Source: an uncultured Bacteroidaceae bacterium
Lineage (GTDB): Bacteria > Bacteroidota > Bacteroidia > Bacteroidales > Bacteroidaceae
Assembly: GCA_905235525.1 (NCBI GenBank)
Contig: CAJOLW010000020.1
Coordinates: forward strand, 20,772-84,771
Reading direction: 5' to 3'
Length of the DNA: 64,000 bases
Made by a program: the position numbers and the translations under genes. Of this stretch, positions 30,514-37,945 are shown piece after piece (the first letter of the stretch is position 1; every line of letters begins with the position of its first letter). The notes beneath the pieces were generated by a model, which did not search any database, had not been told where the DNA came from, and saw nothing but the letters and a program-made list of their open reading frames with translations.

Positions 30514-30627
30514 CTTTGGAGTTAGAGGAGTTAAAGGAGTTAAAGCCAAATGTTATGCTGGTATCAGAGTATCGGCTTTTAACTCCTAAGCGCAGCGATA
30601 ACTCCTCTAACTCCTTTAACTCCAAAG
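30514..30627. repeat. Inverted 9-bp tandem arrays (GGAGTTAAA)
   Basis: The left arm 30514-30547 has GGAGTTAGA/GGAGTTAAA units. The right arms 30574-30586 and 30599-30627 are its complement with two mismatches. Between the right arms lies AAGCGCAGCGA. Confidence 0.8.
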
Positions 30628-30685
30628 ATATAAAACATACGAAATTTGAATTACATTTTACATCAACGTATAACCCTCCAATAGA

Positions 30686-30763
30686 CGCACCGTGAACGAA
30701 ATATTTCACGCTGGAAGAACGAAATATTTCACGCTGGAAGGATGAAATATCATACGCACGGTG
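30686..30763. repeat. 23-bp tandem repeat flanked by inverted GCACCGTG/CACGGTGC
   Basis: Two exact 23-bp units begin GAACGAAATATTTCACGC (30694-30716 and 30717-30739). A degenerate third unit follows. GCACCGTG at 30686-30693 faces GCACGGTGC at about 30755-30763. No coding frame was recognised. Confidence 0.8.
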
Positions 30764-30798
30764 CGCACTTTGGGGAAATCATCAGGCTGAATCAGCAA

Positions 30799-30834
30799 TA
30801 AAAAGAGCGGCACCAACCAATGTTGATGCCGCTC
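30799..30834 (-). terminator. Terminator of the 33117-30875 transcript
   Basis: GAGCGGCA/TGCCGCTC stem with a 14-nt loop and TTTTTATT on the minus strand, 40 bp after the small peptide gene. Confidence 0.85.
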
Positions 30835-30874
30835 GCATAAAAAAAACACAAGTATTATTTCATCAATTTAAGAC

Positions 30875-31039
30875 TTACCATTTGAAATTGGTCATATCCT
30901 CTGTATTTTCGAAGTCTGGCATTCCAGGAATTTCAGCATTCACATTTCCTTGTGGAGCACCTTTTGAAAGGCAAATCATCGATTCCATAGAAGTCTCATA
31001 AACATCCATTACTGGTTTTATATACTTATTCATAGTCAT
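30875..31039 (-). CDS. 54-residue peptide cotranscribed with secreted protein
   Basis: Starts MTMNKYIKPVMDVYETSMES and ends DMTNFKW. A second ATG at 31033 gives 52 residues. The start lies 14 bp after the stop of the gene at 31054-33117 and the pair ends at a clear terminator, so it should be cotranscribed. The beginning, KYIKPxxxVxExxxxSxICLS, resembles a class of short Bacteroidales peptides with a conserved N-terminal 'KP..V.E' and variable ends. No function is known to me; it has no signal peptide or membrane segment. A single Cys is at residue 23. Support is from context and good codon pattern, not homology. Confidence 0.6.
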   Translation of the reverse strand: MTMNKYIKPVMDVYETSMESMICLSKGAPQGNVNAEIPGMPDFENTEDMTNFKW

Positions 31040-31053
31040 CTATATTTAATCTG

Positions 31054-33117
31054 TTATTTAACCATAATCTTTTTAACGCCACCATCACTGAACTTCACAA
31101 TGTTCACACCCTTCTGCAAAGATGGTTGTGCTGTGCCATCTAATGAATAAACACCAATGATGTTCACACCACTCTCACCCGTCAATGCATTGACACCTGT
31201 CACACCTTCATCTTCAAAACCAAAGCGAATGGCTGATTCTGACGAGGTCGTGGTGAAGAAAGCACGGAAAGCAGGGAGGTTGATGCTATTGGTCGCCTGT
31301 ACAAACTGGTTGTTGGAGATAGCATAGATATTGCCCGCATACTCAGAAGCCAAAATGGTCTTCGGATCGAAAGTGCCAATAAGTTGGAGTGTACCGCTTG
31401 CGGCCTGTACATCTGCCAATGCACCAGAACCTGTCATTGCTCCATCGTTCAGTTTCTCTACCACACCAGGAGTACCAGCAGGAAGCGTAACAGCCTCAAC
31501 CAACGTAAGTTCATCAGCCGTAAGTTCACCCAATGTGTAATATTTGTAATTCGCATCAGAGGTAACTGCAAATGGCAAACAAACAGTGCCATAGGTGTTT
31601 GCCATCGTACGAGTATAAGAGGCAGCCGTGGCAGAAGCACCAGTTGGGACTGCCATTGGATAACCATCTGTCACCACAAGATTGGCAATAGTTGTACCTA
31701 CCATCACATTGCTGGGGTTGGCAAGAACACCGGAGTTGGCAATGAAAATGGCATTGGGATTGGCTGGAGTGAGAGTGATGCCTGTACCTGTCAAACCTGT
31801 CGCGTCGTAAAGAGTGGCAGAGGCATCAGCAAGAGCAGAAGTGACAGAAGGTGCCAAAATACCAGCGCCTGAAATAACATAATCACTTTCATCACTTACC
31901 GTCTCCTTATAAAGATCCATACTATAAACTATAGAACTTGTATCATAAGAACCTGATTTCACAGCATTTATATAAACATGCTCCAATCCGCTAAAGTCAC
32001 CCGAAGTGAGATCATACTCTATTATACCTTCTGAATCAAAAGTTTTCCTTACAACTTTTTGTCCAGAGTTATCTGTCCCTTCAGTTTGATTATAAAAAAG
32101 CCTTATCTCATCATCCGCTTTCCCCTTCAGAATCAACTTTTGGTAACCTGTCGCATCAGCATATTTCCCTTCAGTCGGTGTTCCGAAGCCATAAATCGTT
32201 CCCTGAGCACTACCTAAATTATACGCACAGTCGTCATCATTAAACAAACTCTTCGTCAAAGGAGTATAATGAGGATCAGAGGCTTTGACCATTGAGGCTG
32301 TTAGAAAAAGTTCTGTGAATTTCAGAGTTCCCGTTGCATTCACATGCATCATAATACCTGTAACGGCAGTAAAGTCGGGAGATGCCAAAGCACCAGGGAA
32401 TGCTCGATCATATTCGCCTGAATACATGTTCAAGTCTGAGCCATCATTCGTTGCTCCTACAAGTTTCCAAAATTGCACAATATCATCGCCATCTTTGTTT
32501 GCGGTCCAATGTGTCAAAGAAGATAAATCGTAGGCTTGGTCAAAATTGATTTTGATATTACCATCTGTACCTGTGCTGGTTACTGTGCCTGTCTGGTCAT
32601 CATACGAAAGTGACGCACCTTCTACTGTAATATCTGTTAAATCGATAGTCGCCTTTCCTGTCTCATCGAAAGAAAGAGTGGTAGGCTTCTCCAAATAAGC
32701 CTTGCTCAAAGTGATAGAACCGCTACCCGCATTGCCACCAAAAGATATTTTACTTATTTGCGACAGATCCAGATTCTTTGTTTCATCCCTATCTGCAAAG
32801 TTCAAATTTTTTTCACCGGCTGAATAAAATACTATAGTAGCAACAGCCGTACTTCCTTCCATAAAACAGATACGATAAGTATCCGTATAATCGGCAGTCG
32901 TCAGATGAATGGAAGTATAGTCAGCCAATTCACCATTAGGAAACTCAAAAATAGTCATCAAATTATTGGTTGGGGCAATCCATGTGTAACTGTGCGTTTC
33001 TGCATTCCATGAACCATTACCGGCAGGCGTACCATACGTAGCATACTTCTTTGTAGCCCACAAATTACCCCCCCCAATTGTTAAGAGGGCAATCATTAAA
33101 AGTAAAAATTTTTTCAT
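31054..33117 (-). CDS. Secreted beta-rich protein with C-terminal sorting-type tail
   Basis: 687 residues. Signal peptide KKFLLLMIALLTIGGGNLWA. The body consists of beta-sandwich segments; residues about 150-260 (ITVEGASLSYDDQTGT and QFWKLVGATNDGSDLNM) look like a discoidin- or CBM-like fold, and a similar segment may follow at 290-410. The C-terminal part around 520-640 (YTRTMANTYGTVCLPFAVTS) resembles a region seen in many secreted Prevotella proteins. The end reads VYSLDGTAQPSLQKGVNIVK then GGVKKIMVK, a variant of the shared tail. No catalytic motif was found. Cotranscribed with the 54-residue peptide; paired-site promoter at 33179-33243. Confidence 0.72.
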   Translation of the reverse strand: MKKFLLLMIALLTIGGGNLWATKKYATYGTPAGNGSWNAETHSYTWIAPTNNLMTIFEFPNGELADYTSIHLTTADYTDTYRICFMEGSTAVATIVFYSAGEKNLNFADRDETKNLDLSQISKISFGGNAGSGSITLSKAYLEKPTTLSFDETGKATIDLTDITVEGASLSYDDQTGTVTSTGTDGNIKINFDQAYDLSSLTHWTANKDGDDIVQFWKLVGATNDGSDLNMYSGEYDRAFPGALASPDFTAVTGIMMHVNATGTLKFTELFLTASMVKASDPHYTPLTKSLFNDDDCAYNLGSAQGTIYGFGTPTEGKYADATGYQKLILKGKADDEIRLFYNQTEGTDNSGQKVVRKTFDSEGIIEYDLTSGDFSGLEHVYINAVKSGSYDTSSIVYSMDLYKETVSDESDYVISGAGILAPSVTSALADASATLYDATGLTGTGITLTPANPNAIFIANSGVLANPSNVMVGTTIANLVVTDGYPMAVPTGASATAASYTRTMANTYGTVCLPFAVTSDANYKYYTLGELTADELTLVEAVTLPAGTPGVVEKLNDGAMTGSGALADVQAASGTLQLIGTFDPKTILASEYAGNIYAISNNQFVQATNSINLPAFRAFFTTTSSESAIRFGFEDEGVTGVNALTGESGVNIIGVYSLDGTAQPSLQKGVNIVKFSDGGVKKIMVK

Positions 33118-33178
33118 TGTTTTTTAGATTTAATAGAGATTGTTTTATAAATGGATAAAATTAATGTTAATCTGTTCG

Positions 33179-33243
33179 CAAAGTTAGCGAGAATGGGGCA
33201 TTCAGGCTTTCGAATAGGTTACATAAACTTCTTTTCAGAGTAC
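33179..33243 (-). promoter_or_regulatory. Paired-site promoter for gene 31054-33117
   Basis: On the minus strand: half-sites GTACTC (33238-33243) and GTAACC (33217-33222), 21 bp apart. The proximal one is 36 bp upstream of TAACTTTG (33179-33186). GTAACCTAT is shared with the 26155 site. Confidence 0.72.
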
Positions 33244-33295
33244 AAAGACGATAACCGTTGGCGCATTCCGACAATAAAAACTACAAATTAACCAA

Positions 33296-33365
33296 ACAGA
33301 CGAATTGCATGTATTTATAGATGGGTTCATCACTGAACTTCTATAAATACGTGCAATTCGTCTGT
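33296..33365. terminator. Long hairpin downstream of the GH43 gene at 33396
   Basis: 26-bp arms beginning ACAGACGAATTGCATG and ending CAATTCGTCTGT, with one G-U pair and an 18-nt loop. It lies just after the GH115-GH95-GH43 genes. There is no long T-run, so it may protect the 3' end or terminate only partly. Confidence 0.6.
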
Positions 33366-33395
33366 ATAGAATCCTAAGATTACTTCAATTCATGT

Positions 33396-35441
33396 TTAGT
33401 TGATGAAGTAATTCTTGGTTTGACCTTTGTAGGTACACTTCACCACAGCACGACCGCTGTTGATGCTACCAATCTGGAAAGTCACAGCAGGGTCGCTGGC
33501 TGTTGCCTTGATGACAGAATTGTCCTTGAGCGGTGCGTATGCCTGATAGTTGTTTGCCATCATGAAACCATTGTCGTTGGTAGAGAACATCGGATTGGCA
33601 GGAAGATTGACATTCTTGCCATCTACGGTGATGGTGACAGTTGGAACAACGGGAGCCTTGATACCAGCACCTTTGGAGAAAGCAATTCCGTGCAGGTCAA
33701 AGAGTCCCTGTGGACGCTGCTGACCTTGCTGACCTCTGCCGCCACCAAACTGTGGACGACCCTGTGGCTGCTCTGGCTGCTTGATCTCATCCCCTTCCAC
33801 TACAAGATAAATGGCATGTTTGCCTGTGAGACCTTCTACAGCCGGCACACTCAAACTATAGATATCTTTCTTATTTGCCGAAGCTGGCACGTCAACAACT
33901 CCAATCTCCTGACCTTTCCAAGGATCATCCAACTTGACATGAATCTTGAATGCGCCCTTGCCTGCAGGTGTCAGGTTCAACGCCAATGTCGTGTTGTCAC
34001 CTTTCTTGGTTCCCTCGAAGGCTTTCACGCCCTTGGAATCCTTTGCCAGACCACCAAAGCCGAAATACTTGAAACCGATGACACCACCATTCTGAATGCC
34101 GGCGAGATCCATCGAGTTGTTCCACACATCGTGGTTGTCCTGCATCCACTGGTTGCTGTTAGGTCCATACATGAAGCAAGCAAGACCTGCGGAATAATAA
34201 GCGTAAGGAGGAAGACCATAAATCTGGAAGCCTTCAGAAGTCACCTCAGCACCAGTATATTCATTGCCATCGCTTGCCTTGGCAGTCCATTCGTTGTTCT
34301 TCACATAGGGGTCATAGCCCACAATGCGAACCTTGCCGCCATCAGCCACAGACTTCTTGTCCCACTCAATCTTGACGGGAGCCACCATGGACTGACGTGC
34401 ATTGCCGAAACCACGGGGAGGACGGTGATAGAACACATACCACTGACCATTGATCTCCTGAATGGAGCCGTGGGTGTTGTGACCTGCATTGGTAGTGATC
34501 AACTTGGAACCATCCTCGTTCACCACCACACCACGAGAATCAACCAGCACACCACCACTACGCCAAGGACCCAGTGGAGAATCGCCGTAAGCATAGCGGA
34601 GAGCCGAGTTGGTGTTGCCCAATCCGTATTCCTTACCGCTGTAGCCAGAGAACACCATCACGTATTTGTTGCCCACCTGACGGATGGAAGATGCCTCGAA
34701 GAAGTTGAAATCGAGCGGATTCTGACCCTTATAGAGGGCTTTGTACTCGCTACCTGCCCTGTCGAGCAGACGACCATCAGCACTGCTGGCTGGAATGAAG
34801 GGGTCGATGGGGGTTGTGCCCTCACGCTTGCTGTACATGGTCTTCTGGTCGAGTTCAACAGCAGTAGAGTGCTGGAAACCATAGAACACATAAGCACGAT
34901 AACCAATGTTGTAGTCGGGGTCTTTCTTGTCGGTAATGTTCTCGATGAACACTGAGGGGTCGAAGTCGATAAGCGAACCTTCCACACACTGACGTCCATC
35001 AGGTGTCAGATTAACTGGAGTGAAGGGGCCATTGGGTCGGTCACCCTTACATACCATCGGAGTGCGACGCCAACCACGTGAGTGGGGATAGAGCCAATAG
35101 GTCTTCTTACCTGTTGTACGATCCTTCACCTCCACGAGGTCAGGAGCGTACATGGTGTCCCACTTACCATCCACATAATGCGAGAAGATAGGACCTTCGT
35201 CACGCCATTGGCTGAGGTCTTCAACTGGTGCTGACCACATGCGTACGTCATTACCGCAATAAGCGGTGTAAGTCACGTCGTGCGAGCCAATGATGTAGGC
35301 ACGATACTTGCCAGGGTTGTCGGGGTCTTCGAAGACACGGGGTTCGCCATCTGGCAGATGCTCCCAAAGAGGGAGGTAGGGGTTCTGTGCATTCATAGAA
35401 AGTGCACAGAACGAGAGAATTGCAAAAAATAGTTTTCTCAT
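33396..35441 (-). CDS. GH43 family glycosidase with C-terminal carbohydrate-binding-like domain
   Basis: 681 residues with a signal peptide (KLFFAILSFCALSMNA). The N-terminal five-blade propeller spans about 20-340: EPRVFEDPDNPGKYRAY, DTMYAPDLVEVKD (typical central APD motif), FFEASSIRQVGNKYVMVFSG (acid Glu) and NTHGSIQEINGQWYVFYHR near the end. A CBM6-like beta-sandwich follows (about 390-560), then a Gln/Pro/Gly-rich linker (QPEQPQGRPQFGGGRGQQGQ), then a short final domain. Likely an arabinofuranosidase or xylosidase acting on xylan side chains; specificity is not readable. It lies 100 bp after GH95, with a 9-bp repeat array between them, and is probably the last gene of the GH115 unit. Confidence 0.87.
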   Translation of the reverse strand: MRKLFFAILSFCALSMNAQNPYLPLWEHLPDGEPRVFEDPDNPGKYRAYIIGSHDVTYTAYCGNDVRMWSAPVEDLSQWRDEGPIFSHYVDGKWDTMYAPDLVEVKDRTTGKKTYWLYPHSRGWRRTPMVCKGDRPNGPFTPVNLTPDGRQCVEGSLIDFDPSVFIENITDKKDPDYNIGYRAYVFYGFQHSTAVELDQKTMYSKREGTTPIDPFIPASSADGRLLDRAGSEYKALYKGQNPLDFNFFEASSIRQVGNKYVMVFSGYSGKEYGLGNTNSALRYAYGDSPLGPWRSGGVLVDSRGVVVNEDGSKLITTNAGHNTHGSIQEINGQWYVFYHRPPRGFGNARQSMVAPVKIEWDKKSVADGGKVRIVGYDPYVKNNEWTAKASDGNEYTGAEVTSEGFQIYGLPPYAYYSAGLACFMYGPNSNQWMQDNHDVWNNSMDLAGIQNGGVIGFKYFGFGGLAKDSKGVKAFEGTKKGDNTTLALNLTPAGKGAFKIHVKLDDPWKGQEIGVVDVPASANKKDIYSLSVPAVEGLTGKHAIYLVVEGDEIKQPEQPQGRPQFGGGRGQQGQQRPQGLFDLHGIAFSKGAGIKAPVVPTVTITVDGKNVNLPANPMFSTNDNGFMMANNYQAYAPLKDNSVIKATASDPAVTFQIGSINSGRAVVKCTYKGQTKNYFIN

Positions 35442-35493
35442 TTGTTAGTTTTTTATAAATGGTTTGTTGTTGGTTGTTTTGGTAGATTAGTGA

Positions 35494-35539
35494 GACTGGA
35501 GATTCTGGAAATCCTGGAGATTCCGGAGATTCTGGAAAT
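35494..35539. repeat. 9-bp tandem array (CTGGAGATT)
   Basis: Five units: CTGGAGATT, CTGGAAATC, CTGGAGATT, CCGGAGATT, CTGGAAATG, between the GH43 and GH95 genes. Confidence 0.85.
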
Positions 35540-35540
35540 G

Positions 35541-37934
35541 TTAATGCTTCACCTCGACAAGTTGTCCAGCCTTGACTGCCACTTCATACTCGTTCACGCC
35601 ATCGTGGGTGCTGACAAGCGTCAGGTCTTTGGCGGTCAATGTGTCCTTGCAGCGGAGACGGAGTGTGCCATCTTGCTGGGCTTTGATGGTTGCAGTCTTG
35701 AGGGTGCCGTTTGTCCAAGTCTCACTCACTTCATAACCACCACGGGCACGGAGTCCACTCACACTACCCTCTTTCCACGCATCGGGGAGGGCTGGCAACA
35801 GATGAATAGCAGGTTTCTCCACAGTGATAGGGTCGCTCTGCATCAGCATCTCGGCAATACCTGCCGTCACACCGAAGTTACCATCAATCTGGAATGGTGG
35901 ATGTGCATCGAAAAGGTTCGGGAAGGTGCGCCCATTGGGATACTCACGTTCACGTCCTTCGTTAGGAAGGAGACGAAGCATGTTACTGATAATCTTGAAA
36001 GCATGGTTACCGTCGAGCATACGTGCCCAGAAGTTCGTTTTCCAACCGAGGCTCCATCCTGTGGCTTGGTCTCCACGCTGCTGGAGTGTCACACCTGCCG
36101 CTTTCCAAAGGTCAGGAGTGGTATAAGGAGAAATCTGGTTGGAAGGATAAAGTCCGTAGAGATGAGAGATGTGACGATGCTCGTCCTTGGGGTCATCCCA
36201 ATCTTCACGCCACTCCTGCAACTGTCCGTACTGCCCCACTTTCATCGGAGGGAGCATACGAATAGCCCTTTCGAGTTTCTTCTGGAAGTCAGCATCTTCA
36301 TTCAATATCTTAGCGGAAGCCAAAGCCTGAGAGAGCACATCGCGCGCAATCTGGTTGTCCATCGTACATCCTGCCGTAACAGGGGTGCTCTTGCCTCTAC
36401 CGCCATGCTCAGGAGAAACGCTGGGCACCACGAGCAGTTCACCATCACGCTCCACCATATAGTCGAGGTAGAACTGGGCAGCACCCTTCATGATGGGATA
36501 GTATTCGCGCAGGAAATCCTTGTCGAGCGTATATTGATAGTGTTCCCACAGGTGAGTGGTGAGCCAACCGCCACCATTGGGGAACATGCCCCAAGGAGCA
36601 CCGTCCACAGGACCCGCAATGCGCCAAAGGTCAGTGTTGTGATGTGCCACCCAACCACGGCATCCATACATGACACGGGCTGTTTCCGCACCTGTCACGC
36701 TAAGGTCACGAATCATGGAGAAGAGTGGTTCGGCTGTTTCGGAGATGTTGCACACCTCGGCTGGCCAGTAGTTCATCTCGGCATTGATGTTGATGGTGTA
36801 CTTAGAGTCCCATGGAGCCATTCGCTTGTCGTTCCACACACCTTGCAGATTGGCAGCCTGACCACCTTTCTGAGAAGAAGAGATGAGGAGATAACGACCA
36901 TAGTTGAACAGAAGAGCCACCATGCCCATATCGGTGCTGTTGTAGAATTTGTCGAGTCGCTGGTCGGTGGGCAAATTCTGGTTGTCAGATGAGGTCAACG
37001 AAAGTTTTACGCGACCGTATTGTTTCTGGTATTCGGTCAAATGACGCTTCAACAATTGGTCAAACTTCATGGTTTCGGCAGCAGAAAGGAACTGCTCATT
37101 TTTCTTAGCGGCATCGCCTGACACATCATGGTAGTTGACAAAATTGGTGGCAGCAGAGATGTAGAGTGTTGCCTCTGTCGCACCCTCCACTTTCAAGGTC
37201 TCGCCATCGACTTTCACGGAGCCGTCTGCAGTCACGTCTGTGCGGCATTGAGCAGTCAGTGCGGCAGGAATACCCTCTTGTTCCACACCCTGAATCGTGG
37301 CAAGCAAGGTTTTTCCTTCGGCCTTCACCGTAAGCGGGAACTGGCACTTGTGAGAAGCCACAAAATTCAGGGCACCCTTCTTGCTCGCCTTCACATTCAC
37401 CACCACGATGCCATCTGCCAATGAAGCAATGACACGACGGGTGTATTTCACATTATTATATATATAGGAAGTGGTGCTCACCGCTGTCTGCAAATCCAAC
37501 TCACGCACATAGTCCTTGACTTCCTTATGTCCGAACTCCAAACGCAGACTGCCGACCGTAAGGAAACGCATGCCATGAGGCCCTTTGACAAACTCACGGT
37601 TGATAAGGTCTTCTGCTTCCTTCTCTTTACCGTCAAAAATCAAGTCACGCGCTTCTGCCAAGTGTTGAAAAGACGTGGTGCTGTTGTTGTTGTGAGGACC
37701 ACCACTCCAGAACGTTTCTTCGTTCAGTTGAATTTCCTCCGTTTCTGTGCCGCCATACACCATGGCTCCCATGCGGGAATTGCCAAGAGGAACGGCTTCG
37801 AGCCATACGGCAGCAGGACGGTCGTACCACAGTCGCTGGTCGTTATCAGGTTGTACACTTGCTTTTGCAAACAGCGAGAAACTCGCACATAAAAAGGTCA
37901 TCAAGACCCATTGCCCAAAGGGATTTGTTTTCAT
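35541..37934 (-). CDS. GH95 alpha-L-fucosidase / alpha-L-galactosidase
   Basis: 797 residues, typical for GH95. Signal peptide (QWVLMTFLCASFSLFAKA). The N-terminal domain has WLEAVPLGNSRMGAMVYGG and IQLNEETFWSGGPHNNN, both hallmarks of the family. The (alpha/alpha)6 barrel has NLQGVWNDKRMAPWDSKYTI and NAEMNYWPAEVCN with catalytic-site Asn/Asp residues, then GHTSHLYGLYP-like HRHISHLYGLYPSNQI and DGNFGVTAGIAEML. GH95 includes fucosidases and, in xylan loci of Bacteroides ovatus, an alpha-L-galactosidase. With GH115 next door (11 bp) the latter activity is plausible. Cotranscribed with GH115. Confidence 0.92.
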   Translation of the reverse strand: MKTNPFGQWVLMTFLCASFSLFAKASVQPDNDQRLWYDRPAAVWLEAVPLGNSRMGAMVYGGTETEEIQLNEETFWSGGPHNNNSTTSFQHLAEARDLIFDGKEKEAEDLINREFVKGPHGMRFLTVGSLRLEFGHKEVKDYVRELDLQTAVSTTSYIYNNVKYTRRVIASLADGIVVVNVKASKKGALNFVASHKCQFPLTVKAEGKTLLATIQGVEQEGIPAALTAQCRTDVTADGSVKVDGETLKVEGATEATLYISAATNFVNYHDVSGDAAKKNEQFLSAAETMKFDQLLKRHLTEYQKQYGRVKLSLTSSDNQNLPTDQRLDKFYNSTDMGMVALLFNYGRYLLISSSQKGGQAANLQGVWNDKRMAPWDSKYTININAEMNYWPAEVCNISETAEPLFSMIRDLSVTGAETARVMYGCRGWVAHHNTDLWRIAGPVDGAPWGMFPNGGGWLTTHLWEHYQYTLDKDFLREYYPIMKGAAQFYLDYMVERDGELLVVPSVSPEHGGRGKSTPVTAGCTMDNQIARDVLSQALASAKILNEDADFQKKLERAIRMLPPMKVGQYGQLQEWREDWDDPKDEHRHISHLYGLYPSNQISPYTTPDLWKAAGVTLQQRGDQATGWSLGWKTNFWARMLDGNHAFKIISNMLRLLPNEGREREYPNGRTFPNLFDAHPPFQIDGNFGVTAGIAEMLMQSDPITVEKPAIHLLPALPDAWKEGSVSGLRARGGYEVSETWTNGTLKTATIKAQQDGTLRLRCKDTLTAKDLTLVSTHDGVNEYEVAVKAGQLVEVKH

Positions 37935-37945
37935 GTTGTGTTATG

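Noticed and set aside
30694..30739. Possible CRISPR array
   Set aside because: The 23-bp units are directly adjacent without spacers, and no cas genes are present.
33296..33365. Insertion-sequence end or attachment site suggested by the 26-bp inverted repeat
   Set aside because: No transposase, no target duplication, and a position just after a gene fits a 3' hairpin.
33420..34955. 511-residue open frame on the plus strand
   Set aside because: Lies entirely antisense to a well-supported GH43 gene; composition (many His, Thr, Val) is typical of a shadow frame.
35442..36992. 516-residue open frame on the plus strand
   Set aside because: Antisense to GH95, whose family motifs are clear; shadow of codon bias.
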